A stretch of 64,000 nt of DNA from SYFT01 sp964471115 (GTDB lineage: Bacteria; Acidobacteriota; Vicinamibacteria; Vicinamibacterales; SCN-69-37), in NCBI GenBank assembly GCA_964471115.1, contig CAYYFE010000013.1, positions 31,080-95,079 of the forward strand, written 5' to 3'. The first letter of the stretch is position 1, and each line of letters begins with the position of its first letter. A model generated the notes under the pieces. That model did not search any database and had not been told where the DNA came from. It saw only the letters and a program-made list of their open reading frames with translations. Shown piece after piece: positions 45,502 through 53,986 of the stretch. Both the position numbers and the translations under genes were made by a program.

Positions 45502-46779
45502 CTACCGAATGAACTCGGTGCCCAGGAGTGGTTCAAGTCGTGCCAGCGCCTGGCGGTAGCGCGCCTGCTGTTCTTCGAAGCTGATCTCGTAATTGAGTAC
45601 GGTGATGAAGTTGGCGAGCAACGTCAGGAAGTCCACGTTGCCCACCTCGTAGGCGGCCACCGACGACTCCAGCGCCAAACGGGCCTGCGGCAGCACGCTG
45701 TCGCCGTACAGGTCCATCAGCCGTTGGCTGGTCGTCATCGCGGCGTACTCCTGCGTGACGCGGGCGGTGACGTCTGACACCGTGCGCTCACGCATCCGGC
45801 TGGCGCCTTCCAGCGCGGCCGCCGCCTCGGCGACCATCGGCTGTTGTTTGCGACGCCAGAAGATCGGCACCTTCACCATGAAATCAACGCCGTACATCCA
45901 CGGCATGCCGCCGACGAATTTTTGCGTGGTGACGTTGATGCCGAAATCAGGCAGGCGTTCCTTTCGGGCGAGCGCGAGGGCCTGCTGGCCCCTGGTGATC
46001 TGCTGTTCATCGCGTTTGATCGCGGGGTAGCGATCGGTTGCCTGCGCCCGGGCCGCCTCCACGACGCGATCGACCGGTTCGATGGTGATCGGACCCTTCA
46101 CCGAAATGGGCGTATCCTGCGGCCGGTAGAGCAGCCGATTAATCTCGGCGCGCAGCATGACGCCATCACGTTCCAGCGACGCCAGGCGTTCGAGCAGAAT
46201 CGACAATTCCAGTTGCGCCCGCAGCACATCGGGCTGCGAGGCCTTGCCGACCGAGAATCTCGCTTCCGCGATCCCCCGAAACTGCTCAAGCGCCGTTCGA
46301 TTGCGCTGGACGATCGCAAGGGTGCTGTCAATCAGCAGGTACTCAAAATACGCCGCCTTCAAATCAGCGATGAGTCGCAGCCGGGTGTCCTCGTACGACC
46401 AGCGCGCCATGTCCGCTTCGGTGGCGGCCACTCTTGTACGGAGAGCAAGCTTCCCGGGATAGGGCAACTCCTGCGAGACGCCAACTTGCCGGAATGCGCC
46501 GGGGGTGGATGACGAGGGAAAAAACGGCGGCCGCAGCAAGCCACTCATGTACCCGGCGCTGACGGTGGGGTCGGGCGGTGCGCCGGCGGGGGCAATACGC
46601 GCCACGCGCATGTCGACCTCGCGTCGCGCGGCCGCCAACTCGGGATTGCGTTGCTCGAGTTCGGCGACCATCGCCGCGAGCACGCCCGATTCCGCCCTGG
46701 GTGACGCGACAGGCCCCTCCTGCGCAGCGGCGGGCGCCGCCATCGTCAACAACATCCAAACAAAGACACACCTGAACAT
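45502..46779 (-). CDS. cusC: TolC-family outer-membrane efflux protein
   Basis: A 425-residue outer-membrane channel of the CusC class. It has a signal peptide (VFVWMLLTMAAPAAAQEGP) and two repeat halves of coiled helices, for example LEQRNPELAAARREVDMRVA and VAAYEVGNVDFLTLLANFIT. The ATG at 46779 has AGAGGA upstream. It is first of the cusCBA-type set, with 24 bp to cusB. No lipoprotein cysteine is seen at the cleavage site, unlike E. coli CusC. Confidence 0.9.
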   Translation of the reverse strand: MFRCVFVWMLLTMAAPAAAQEGPVASPRAESGVLAAMVAELEQRNPELAAARREVDMRVARIAPAGAPPDPTVSAGYMSGLLRPPFFPSSSTPGAFRQVGVSQELPYPGKLALRTRVAATEADMARWSYEDTRLRLIADLKAAYFEYLLIDSTLAIVQRNRTALEQFRGIAEARFSVGKASQPDVLRAQLELSILLERLASLERDGVMLRAEINRLLYRPQDTPISVKGPITIEPVDRVVEAARAQATDRYPAIKRDEQQITRGQQALALARKERLPDFGINVTTQKFVGGMPWMYGVDFMVKVPIFWRRKQQPMVAEAAAALEGASRMRERTVSDVTARVTQEYAAMTTSQRLMDLYGDSVLPQARLALESSVAAYEVGNVDFLTLLANFITVLNYEISFEEQQARYRQALARLEPLLGTEFIR

Positions 46780-46910
46780 GGAATCCTCTTTCTTCGGGAA
46801 CAGCGCGGCCACACACCAGCCATCGGGCTGACATGGATCACACGGTCACCACACACCGGCACCAGGCTTATGTCGCCTGGACGGCTGCGGGCCGGATGGT
46901 GTGCGCCGGA

Positions 46911-47303
46911 TCAGATGAGGAGGATGGACAGGAGCAGGGAGAGATCGGCGCGGTAATAGCCGTGAGGCGGTGCGTGCATGCGCAGAACAGCCGATGACAC
47001 GCCGTCAGCGTCCATTGGAACCACGAGGAACGGAGCGGCCTGCACCAACGCCCCCTGCTCATGCGTCAACGTCTGACGACCCGCCGTCGTTGCCGTCGAC
47101 GCGGGCGGGGCGACTGGCCCGGCGTCGCAACAGCACGGGGCGACGAGAGCCGACGTCCCGCACGAATGTCCCTCTTGTTCACACTTCTGATGCGCGGTTG
47201 CGGTATCGGCCGCCGCCAGCCCGCTCGGAACAACGAGCGCGACGAGCAAGACAAGGGCCGCAAACCGGCTACGTGTGGACAAGAGGAAACGCATCAGCCT
47301 CAT
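46911..47303 (-). CDS. Small exported Cys-rich protein, paralogue A
   Basis: A 130-residue protein with a signal peptide (FAALVLLVALVVPSGLAAAD). The mature N-terminus carries a cysteine cluster, KCEQEGHSCGTSALVAPCCC (CE-x4-H-x-C... CCC pattern). The middle is Ala/Pro-rich. The C-terminus has RMHAPPHGYYRADLSLLLSI, with His and aromatic residues. A second protein with a similar cysteine pattern is at 51137-51526. Both lie downstream of a TTAA-N6-TTAA box. A role as periplasmic copper-binding protein is inferred from context. It is 131 bp upstream of the cusC-type gene and could lead that operon. Confidence 0.65.
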   Translation of the reverse strand: MRLMRFLLSTRSRFAALVLLVALVVPSGLAAADTATAHQKCEQEGHSCGTSALVAPCCCDAGPVAPPASTATTAGRQTLTHEQGALVQAAPFLVVPMDADGVSSAVLRMHAPPHGYYRADLSLLLSILLI

Positions 47304-47433
47304 GCGCTGCAGGTTCTGTGCCGTATCTATTCGTGCCGATGTATGACAAGAACGTTCGTTCTCGCGCCCTCGGTACCAGCGGCGCCGCGGGATTTTCCTC
47401 AGCGGTGTTGAATCGTCAACAGAGTCACGCGCA

Positions 47434-47451
47434 TTGTTAATCTTTGTTAAT
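47434..47451. promoter_or_regulatory. TTAA-N6-TTAA box 1 (direct repeat TTGTTAAT)
   Basis: Two exact copies of TTGTTAAT (47434-47441 and 47444-47451) are 10 bp apart, one helical turn, typical of OmpR-family response-regulator sites. The box lies between the Cys-rich gene/RND genes (minus) and the YHS/ATPase genes (plus). On the minus side TTGACG at 47414-47419 and AAAATC 17 bp on could serve as promoter. Confidence 0.65.
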
Positions 47452-47528
47452 TATCGATTGCTTGGATGTGACTGGTGCGAAGGTCGTCTGCGGCGAGTGT
47501 TAGTGTACGAACTCGTTGGAGGTGGCTC

Positions 47529-47675
47529 ATGGTGAAAGATCCGGTCTGCGACATGCAGGTGGACGAGGCGACGGCGGCAGCGACGGTGACCCACAAAGGC
47601 AAGACCTATTACTTCTGCAGTCCGGCGTGCAAGGCGACGTTCGAAAAGAACCCGGAGAAGTACGCCTCGCGGTGA
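47529..47675 (+). CDS. YHS-domain metal-binding protein
   Basis: A 48-residue YHS protein: KDPVCDMQVDEATAAATVTH, then KGKTYYFCSPACKATFEKNP. The cysteines and the YYFCSPAC core are the family signature. YHS proteins occur as domains of, or next to, copper ATPases and are thought to bind or deliver copper. GGAGG lies ahead of the ATG. It is 57 bp upstream of the copper ATPase gene. Confidence 0.9.
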   Translation: MVKDPVCDMQVDEATAAATVTHKGKTYYFCSPACKATFEKNPEKYASR

Positions 47676-47732
47676 CTCCTCTCCGCGCAGTCGCTGATAC
47701 CCGGACAGAACACGACACCACGGGAGCACCGG

Positions 47733-49778
47733 ATGAACTCGACCTCCACGGCGCACGCCCACGACCACCACGCCCATTCGCCAGGGCCGCCTCAGGAACC
47801 GACGAGCGGCCACGACCGCCACGCCGGCCACAGCGTCGGGATGTTCCGCGATCGGTTCTGGCTCACCCTGCTCCTGAGCGTTCCGACACTTGTCTGGAGC
47901 GACATGGTCCAGATGTGGTTCGGGTATCGGGCGCCGGTGTTTCCCGGATCCGCGTACATCCCGGCCGTGTTCGGCACGGCGGTGTATCTATACGGCGGGT
48001 GGGTGTTCCTCGCGGCCGGCCTGCGGGAGTTGCGCGACCGTCTCCCCGGCATGATGACGCTGATTTCGCTGGCCATCAGCGTCGCCTTCTTCTTCAGTCT
48101 CGTCGTGACGCTCGGCTATCCCGGCGACGCCCTCTGGTGGGAGCTGGCGACACTGGTCACGATTATGCTGCTCGGCCACTGGATCGAGATGCGGTCGATC
48201 TCTCAGGCCAGCGGTGCGCTGCGCGAACTGGCCAAGCTGCTGCCGAATACGGCGCAACGCATCGTGGGCGAGCGCATCGAGGAAGTGCCCATCGCGGACC
48301 TGCGGGAAGGCGACCTTGTGCTCATACGACCCGGCGCGAAAATTCCCGCCGACGGTGTTGTGCGAGAGGGCAAGAGCGATGTGAACGAATCGATGATCAC
48401 CGGCGAATCCGTGCCGGTCCAGAAGACCGAGGGCGCGAAGGTCATCGCCGGTACCGTCAACGGCGCCGGTTCCCTGCGGGTGGAAGTCACGGGCACGGGC
48501 GACCGCACCGCACTCGCCGGTATCATGCGCCTCGTCGAGCAGGCACAGACGTCGCGGTCGCGCGCCCAGGCGCTCGCGGATCGTGCCGCATTTTTTCTCA
48601 CGATCGTCGCCATCGTCTCCGGGGCGATCACGCTGGTCGTGTGGCTGACGGTCGGGGCGCCTGCCGCTTTTGCCGTCGAACGGGTCGTCACGGTGCTCGT
48701 CATCGCATGTCCGCATGCGCTCGGGCTCGCCGTGCCCCTGGTCATCGCGATCTCGACGACGCTGGGGGCGCGATCGGGGCTGCTCGTTCGCGACCGGCGA
48801 GGTTTGGAGGAAGCCCGCCATCTGACCACCGTCGTCTTCGACAAGACCGGCACGTTGACGCGTGGTGAGTTCCGCGTCGTCGATATCGCGACCGACGGGA
48901 GTCTGACGGCGGACGAGGCGCTGCGGCTGGCTGCGGCGGTTGAGCGTGACTCGGAACACACGATCGCGCAGGGCATCGTCAAGAGCGCCGAAGAGCGACA
49001 GATGACGGTGCCCAGAGCCGATCAGTTCGAAAACATCGCCGGCCATGGCGTGCGGGCGATCGTTGAGGGCCGGGAGTTTCATATGGGCGGGCCCGCGATG
49101 CTCCGGCGGCTGAACCTCACGCCGGCAACGACCGTTCTCGAAGCCGCGGAGCGTGCCGCGTCGCGGGGACAAGCCTCGGTGTACCTCCTCACGTCGGAGA
49201 GCGCGGTGGCGGCCTTCACGGTGGCCGATGCGGTGCGCGAGGAGTCACGTGACGCGATCCAGCGCCTGCACGATCAGCGGATCGAGGTGGTGATGCTGAC
49301 CGGCGATGCCAAGGCCGTCGCACAGGCGGTGGCCGCGGACCTCGGCATCGACATCGTCTTCGCCGAAGTGCTTCCCGAAGACAAGGTGGACAAGATCAAG
49401 GAGCTGAAGGCCCAGGGCAAACGCGTCGCGATGGTGGGTGACGGCGTCAACGACGCGCCGGCACTGCTGACGGCTGATGTGGCGATTGCGATCGGCGCCG
49501 GCACCGATGTGGCGGTTGAAGCAGGTGACGTGGTCCTGGTCCGCAGCGATCCGAGGGACGTCCCCCGGATCATCGCGCTCAGCCGCGCGAGTTATCGCAA
49601 GATGATTCAAAACCTGTGGTGGGCGGCCGGATACAACATCGTCGCCATTCCGCTGGCGGCCGGCGTGCTGGCGCCGCAAGGCATTCTGCTCCCGCCGGCC
49701 TTTGCAGCGGTTCTGATGTCGGCGAGCACCGTGATCGTGGCATTAAACGCGCAACTGCTCCGTCGCGCGAAGTTGTAG
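47733..49778 (+). CDS. copB: Copper-translocating P-type ATPase, CPH (CopB) type
   Basis: A 681-residue P1B ATPase expected to export copper across the inner membrane. The N-terminus is His-rich rather than CxxC-type (HAHDHHAH and GHDRHAGH). Motifs in order are ITGESVPVQK (actuator), VIACPHALGLAVPLV (CPH ion motif in the sixth helix), VVFDKTGTLTRGE (phosphorylation Asp), RDSEHTIAQGI and MVGDGVNDAPALLTADVAI. CPH enzymes of this group are the CopB class, associated with Cu(II) or Cu(I). The HP locus reads SEHT instead of SEHP, a conservative variation. The symbol follows the ATPase CopB class and is not the outer-membrane CopB at 56.3 kb. Confidence 0.93.
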   Translation: MNSTSTAHAHDHHAHSPGPPQEPTSGHDRHAGHSVGMFRDRFWLTLLLSVPTLVWSDMVQMWFGYRAPVFPGSAYIPAVFGTAVYLYGGWVFLAAGLRELRDRLPGMMTLISLAISVAFFFSLVVTLGYPGDALWWELATLVTIMLLGHWIEMRSISQASGALRELAKLLPNTAQRIVGERIEEVPIADLREGDLVLIRPGAKIPADGVVREGKSDVNESMITGESVPVQKTEGAKVIAGTVNGAGSLRVEVTGTGDRTALAGIMRLVEQAQTSRSRAQALADRAAFFLTIVAIVSGAITLVVWLTVGAPAAFAVERVVTVLVIACPHALGLAVPLVIAISTTLGARSGLLVRDRRGLEEARHLTTVVFDKTGTLTRGEFRVVDIATDGSLTADEALRLAAAVERDSEHTIAQGIVKSAEERQMTVPRADQFENIAGHGVRAIVEGREFHMGGPAMLRRLNLTPATTVLEAAERAASRGQASVYLLTSESAVAAFTVADAVREESRDAIQRLHDQRIEVVMLTGDAKAVAQAVAADLGIDIVFAEVLPEDKVDKIKELKAQGKRVAMVGDGVNDAPALLTADVAIAIGAGTDVAVEAGDVVLVRSDPRDVPRIIALSRASYRKMIQNLWWAAGYNIVAIPLAAGVLAPQGILLPPAFAAVLMSASTVIVALNAQLLRRAKL

Positions 49779-49791
49779 AGGCCCTTCACGG

Positions 49792-50088
49792 TCAATGCTT
49801 ATTGACAAATCGCTGCTGCTGCCGACGAGCGCAGTCTCGGCCGCAGCGAGTGCCCGCGCGCCAAGTGTTGGACGCCAACATGTCGCGGGCGTTCCTCACC
49901 GCCCACGCTTCGGTCGGTCCGTACACTTCGCGCCGGCCCAGCGCATTCGTGATCGGCACGAGTGCCGTGCGATCGAAGCGGCTGACGTACGCGACGAAGA
50001 ACTGCGCCACGCCATCGTTTGCCCATGACATCGCACACACATCGATCTCGAAGATCTCGCCGTTGACTTCGTGGAAATAGCGGGTCAT
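49792..50088 (-). CDS. Hypothetical protein
   Basis: A 98-residue protein; the ATG at 50088 has GGAGGTGT upstream. It reads TRYFHEVNGEIFEIDVCAMS, then WANDGVAQFFVAYVSRFDRT, a compact alpha-beta domain, and ends in a basic Cys-containing tail. I do not recognise the family. It converges with the ATPase gene (13-bp gap). Confidence 0.6.
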   Translation of the reverse strand: MTRYFHEVNGEIFEIDVCAMSWANDGVAQFFVAYVSRFDRTALVPITNALGRREVYGPTEAWAVRNARDMLASNTWRAGTRCGRDCARRQQQRFVNKH

Positions 50089-50132
50089 ATACACCTCCGA
50101 CAAACGTCGCGAGCACACACAACTGCGCGGAC

Positions 50133-51041
50133 TCACGCGCTTAACTGGGCCGGCATCGCGTTCAGCCCCGTAGCGGCGCCGGCACGCCATTGATGCAGGC
50201 GATCGGGCGTGCCGAGATCAGACCACCCAATCGTCTGCCCCCATGCGTACACCGCGAGACCTTCTGCGGGCGTGAGCACGTCACGCGAAAAATCGGCCGG
50301 CGACAGCGCCGCGTACTGTTCATCGAGGAACGGCTGGCGCCGGTGCAGAGCCAATCGCCGATACGTCGCGAAGGCGTGGGCCCACTGTGGCAGGTGCCTT
50401 TCGTAGAGGCGCAGTAACGACGACGCCCGGGTAACGAGAACCATCGTGTTCCAGAGGGCGTCACTGGCGAACAGGCGTCGAGCCATGTCGAGCGTGGGTT
50501 TCTCAGTGAAGCCAACCACCGGCCGGAGCGGTCGGGCGGTGGCCCAGCCGAACGGTCGCCCTGGAGAGATCCAGCCATAGTCGGTCGCTGGTGCGGTTGG
50601 TTCCACGCCGAACAGCACGACGTTCGCTCGACCCGACTGCACCGCGGCCACGGCATCGTAGACGCCCGCTCGGAAGACCGCCGGGTTCGCCACACCGTGG
50701 TCAGACGGCGTCAGCAGGACAACGGCGTCTTCGTCCGCATCAAGGACAGGGCTCAGCGCGAGCAGCACGCCCGCGGCCGTGCCGCGGTCCGCGGGCTGAT
50801 ACAACAGCCACGCGGCGGGCCAGGGCCGCGCCGCCGCGTCCACGTAGCGCCGATGGGCGCGATCGACGACCACGGTCGTCCGGGCACTGGGCGCCAGAGG
50901 CGCAACCCGCGCGAACGTATCGTCAAGTAACGACCTCCGTCCGTCGGCACACCAGAACTGTTTTGGTGTCCCTTGTGTGACCGTCGCCAGACGACGTCCG
51001 CTCCCTGCGGCCAGTACGACATTCCATAGTTTTCTAGCCAT
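50133..51041 (-). CDS. Mannose-1-phosphate guanylyltransferase-like nucleotidyltransferase
   Basis: A 302-residue nucleotidyltransferase. The ATG at 51041 follows AGGAGA. The N-terminal pyrophosphorylase loop is VVLAAGSGRRLATVTQGTPK with KQFW after it, as in ManC-type enzymes. Further marks are VVLLTPSDHGVANPAVF, DYGWISPG, VVGFTEKPTLDMARRL and LWNTMVLVTRAS. The C-terminal isomerase domain of bifunctional ManC is absent. It should make a nucleotide sugar such as GDP-mannose. It is not an obvious part of copper resistance. Confidence 0.85.
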   Translation of the reverse strand: MARKLWNVVLAAGSGRRLATVTQGTPKQFWCADGRRSLLDDTFARVAPLAPSARTTVVVDRAHRRYVDAAARPWPAAWLLYQPADRGTAAGVLLALSPVLDADEDAVVLLTPSDHGVANPAVFRAGVYDAVAAVQSGRANVVLFGVEPTAPATDYGWISPGRPFGWATARPLRPVVGFTEKPTLDMARRLFASDALWNTMVLVTRASSLLRLYERHLPQWAHAFATYRRLALHRRQPFLDEQYAALSPADFSRDVLTPAEGLAVYAWGQTIGWSDLGTPDRLHQWRAGAATGLNAMPAQLSA

Positions 51042-51136
51042 GACATTCTCCTGTGATTGCATATGCAGCGCCCGCAGTCTCTCGCGGCGCGCGCGAATTC
51101 GCGTGTGCCGCGAATACGCGAGCAGTCGGGTGCGCT

Positions 51137-51526
51137 CTACAGGAGGAGGGCCGAGTGGAGGACAGGACGATCGATGGGCGGACCGGCCGACGAACGTAAC
51201 CGAGCCAACCTGATGTGCGCCCGTCCGGTGCACACACGTGCAACGTCTTCAGGCACTGACCACCTGGCGTCCGCGCCACCCGCGCAGACGCACCAGTCTT
51301 GCGCAGAGGGGCGAAGCGTGGGTTGAACTGCAACCGGGGTCCTCGGCGTGCAGCAGTAGCGCATCGAGGGCGCATCCTGGCAGTGGTGGTCCGCGGTGGG
51401 TTCACACGGTCCACAGCCGGACAAGGCCATCGTCACCTGCGGCGCGACGGCGAGCCACACGGCGATCGACACGAGTCCGATACGACGAGGCAAGGGACGG
51501 CGGACCATCGGAGACTTCGCACGCAT
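51137..51526 (-). CDS. Small exported Cys-rich protein, paralogue B
   Basis: A 129-residue protein if translation starts at the ATG at 51526 (ATG 51508 or a GTG at 51538 are alternatives). A signal-type helix (RIGLVSIAVWLAVAPQVTMA) is followed by a cysteine cluster, SGCGPCEPTADHHCQDAPSM then RYCC. The order CE-x(n)-H-x-C-x8-CC matches paralogue A at 46911-47303. Further Cys residues follow (WCVCAGG), and the end is LHSALLL. It also has a TTAA-N6-TTAA box upstream. Function unknown; periplasmic copper handling is the context-based guess. Confidence 0.6.
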   Translation of the reverse strand: MRAKSPMVRRPLPRRIGLVSIAVWLAVAPQVTMALSGCGPCEPTADHHCQDAPSMRYCCTPRTPVAVQPTLRPSAQDWCVCAGGADARWSVPEDVARVCTGRAHIRLARLRSSAGPPIDRPVLHSALLL

Positions 51527-51654
51527 ATGCCGTGCCACTGGTCGAACATTGACGGCAGCGCCTGCCCGAGAACAGAAACGTCAGACGTGAGCGATCTTCC
51601 TCACGTGTGGGGACTATTCCACTCTGCGAACACGAGCAGAGACGTCCGGACGTT

Positions 51655-51672
51655 TTGTTAATTGATCTTAAT
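51655..51672. promoter_or_regulatory. TTAA-N6-TTAA box 2
   Basis: TTAA at 51658-51661 and again at 51668-51671. The first half reads TTGTTAAT as in box 1. On the minus strand TGGAAT (51621-51616) starts 37 nt downstream of the box, ahead of Cys-rich paralogue B. Confidence 0.6.
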
Positions 51673-51750
51673 TTACAGGAGCTCAGGCGAGCCTTTCGCT
51701 CCCGAACGCGGCGTGATACGTTCCGCTCGGCGGAGGCCGTTCGCGCCCAC

Positions 51751-53025
51751 ATGCCTGACACAACCCTGCAAGCACTCATCGGCCGATGGCGCCAGGATCC
51801 AGGCGCGACGTACCAGACGTGGTTTCTCTGGGAGGAGCGCCTGAAGAACTTCAGGTCGATCCGCCGCGGATTGCAGGAAGTTGTGGCTGAGATCGAGGGT
51901 GGCACATTCGGCAACGTGTACAACGGCTCGTCTCTTCAGACCGTCGTCGGTTCAATCGCCGAGCAGCGTCAGATCTTCAAGGGTGCGGACCATGCGTTTC
52001 TCTGGAAGCCGAAACTGCGGATTCCCGATATCTACGAAGACACGGAGAATCAGCGCGCCTTCGGCCGATTTCTGCACGGCTGCGCGTGCTGCGACGACGA
52101 AGCAGGCGTGCTGGCTCAGATCGCCATGCTTGACCAACGACGGATCAAAGGACTGGGCCCCGCAGCAGCGAATCTGCTGTACTTCCTGCATCCCACGATC
52201 GCGCCGCCGTTCAACACCGCGATCGTCAAGGGCTACAACGCGCTCACGGGCGCGCGCGTGAAGCTGGGCCGGTGGAACGAGTATCTCGCCATGCGCGCCG
52301 GTATTCTGCGCCTGAACGCGGAGTACCGATCACAGCTGTCAAACGACCTGGGTGCGATTGCGGGTCTCCTGTTTGACGTGGGATCCGGCCGGTATCTCCC
52401 TCCTCCACCGCAGAGTGCCGATGGCGCGACGCTCCAGCAGTGGCAAGTCGACCTCGCACAGGTGCGGGAAGACGCCCGCGCCAGGAAGGGGCGTGAGCGC
52501 ATGGAGGCAGAGGACCATACGCACACACAGGTGCAGGGGTGGTTGCGCGACCTCGGGGTCGCGCTCGGCTTCGACGTCCACATCGCCGCCAACGATCGCG
52601 CCAGGACATACGGCGGTGGGCGCCTGGCGGACGGGTGCCTTGGAAACTTGCCCCCCGCGCTCCAAGGCATCGCAGGGGCGGATGCCATCCGACTGATTGA
52701 CGTCCTCTGGATCAATCGCGACGACCGGCGCGTGGCCGCTGCATTTGAAGTCGAGCACAGCACGACGATCTACTCAGGCATCGTGCGGCTGCTGGATCTG
52801 GCGCTCGGTGGTTCCGAGCCGTTGGTCCGAGGGCTGTTTCTGGTGGCCCCCGATGCACGGGAAGACGATGTCCGTGCGCAACTGGCTCGGCCCGCATTTC
52901 GCACGGTGTCACATCTCGACGTCCGGTTCCTTCCCTACAGCGAGTTGTCGCTGCATCGTGAAGCGATGTCGCGCTTTGGTCAGGGACTCAAGGCGATCGA
53001 GGCCGTCGCCAAACGCCTTGGGTGA
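51751..53025 (+). CDS. Restriction-endonuclease-like PD-(D/E)XK protein
   Basis: A 424-residue protein from the ATG at 51751; the frame is open further upstream. The first 230 residues are helical (ALIGRWRQDPGATYQTWFLW, RIKGLGPAAANLLYFLHPTI). The C-terminal half has IRLIDVLWINRDDRRVAAAF followed by EVEHSTTIYSGIVRLLDLAL. The Asp and the ExE within that segment fit a PD-(D/E)XK nuclease core, as in some type II restriction enzymes. No methyltransferase gene is next to it, so it could be an orphan. Its stop overlaps the next start as GTGA. Confidence 0.6.
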   Translation: MPDTTLQALIGRWRQDPGATYQTWFLWEERLKNFRSIRRGLQEVVAEIEGGTFGNVYNGSSLQTVVGSIAEQRQIFKGADHAFLWKPKLRIPDIYEDTENQRAFGRFLHGCACCDDEAGVLAQIAMLDQRRIKGLGPAAANLLYFLHPTIAPPFNTAIVKGYNALTGARVKLGRWNEYLAMRAGILRLNAEYRSQLSNDLGAIAGLLFDVGSGRYLPPPPQSADGATLQQWQVDLAQVREDARARKGRERMEAEDHTHTQVQGWLRDLGVALGFDVHIAANDRARTYGGGRLADGCLGNLPPALQGIAGADAIRLIDVLWINRDDRRVAAAFEVEHSTTIYSGIVRLLDLALGGSEPLVRGLFLVAPDAREDDVRAQLARPAFRTVSHLDVRFLPYSELSLHREAMSRFGQGLKAIEAVAKRLG

Positions 53026-53963
53026 TCAGGAGAGCCGTGCGGTCAGCCGCTTGTTCGAGATTCGTGGGCCTTGGCCTTATCGCGGTCACCGGATGGTCGT
53101 GTTCCGGCGCCTCGACGGCACCGTCAGGCGGCCCGACCGAGGTCGGGCCGAACGCGACCAATACGCCGCCCACCATCATCAGCGTGAGCGTCACTCCGCC
53201 GAGGGAGAATCAACCGGCCAGCCTCGCGACGATCGGCGATTCGATTGCCCTCTCGGCCGACGTCGTCGATCCGGACACAGCGCTGGATCGTCTGGAGTAC
53301 ATCTGGAGCGCGGTGCCGCCGCTCGGCGCGTTCAGCGGAGACGGCGTGTCAATCCGATGGACAGCCCCCTCCCGGGTGGACTCGCCCCTTGTTGTCGAGT
53401 TGGTGCTCACCGTGATTGAGCGCTACCTCTTGCGAGACGCCCTGGGGTTTCTCGTCCAACGCGAGCATCGCGTGGAGCGGGCGACCCCCGTCAAGGTCCA
53501 CGACTCCGTTGCCGAGATCGGCGCGATGGCGCTGGACTTTCTGGCGCTGTTCTCGGACTCGTCCAGAACCGCCCAGGAGGTCCTCCACAATTTTTCACGC
53601 ACGTGTGATGGCGGCAACGGCTACCGCGACGAGCGGACCGATATCGAACGCAACCGCGAATCCAAGATCATTCTCAGCTACAGCCTCGGACAGCCCGACG
53701 TGTCCTTCGCGTTCGGCAGTCGCCGGGCGTGCGCGCGCAAAGAGAACACCCCTGGGGATGCGTGCGCCGAAGTGGTGGTGACATGGGTGGACCGCGACAG
53801 GCCAACGCCGCAGAACCCGGCAGGCGGCATTCCCGTCGAAGTGCGCGGTACAGACTTTGTGTCCGCAGTCTACGAGGACACGCGCTGGGCGCTGTGTCAC
53901 AGTCGATGGACGGCCGCCGAAACAGTCTCCGGAGCGGCCAGACGTCTGGACATCAGGAAGTGA
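53022..53963 (+). CDS. Probable lipoprotein with an Ig/PKD-like segment
   Basis: A 313-residue protein translationally coupled (GTGA) to the nuclease-like gene. The N-terminus has FVGLGLIAVTGWSCSGASTA, a plausible lipobox at WSC. Next is a PKD/Ig-like segment (NTPPTIISVSVTPPRENQPA, LSADVVDPDTALDRLEYIWS). The C-terminal part is unlike that, with charged helical stretches and cysteines (SRTCDGGNGYRD, RRACARKENTPGDACAEVVV). Lgt, which modifies such proteins, is encoded next door on the opposite strand. Function unknown. Confidence 0.6.
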   Translation: MIRRAVRSAACSRFVGLGLIAVTGWSCSGASTAPSGGPTEVGPNATNTPPTIISVSVTPPRENQPASLATIGDSIALSADVVDPDTALDRLEYIWSAVPPLGAFSGDGVSIRWTAPSRVDSPLVVELVLTVIERYLLRDALGFLVQREHRVERATPVKVHDSVAEIGAMALDFLALFSDSSRTAQEVLHNFSRTCDGGNGYRDERTDIERNRESKIILSYSLGQPDVSFAFGSRRACARKENTPGDACAEVVVTWVDRDRPTPQNPAGGIPVEVRGTDFVSAVYEDTRWALCHSRWTAAETVSGAARRLDIRK

Positions 53964-53986
53964 GCGGGTCACGGTCGCGCTGTGCT

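Noticed and set aside
47988..49172. Long minus-strand frame opposite the copper ATPase
   Set aside because: It is antisense to a complete P-type ATPase with all motifs, and the frame is Arg/His-rich without a domain.
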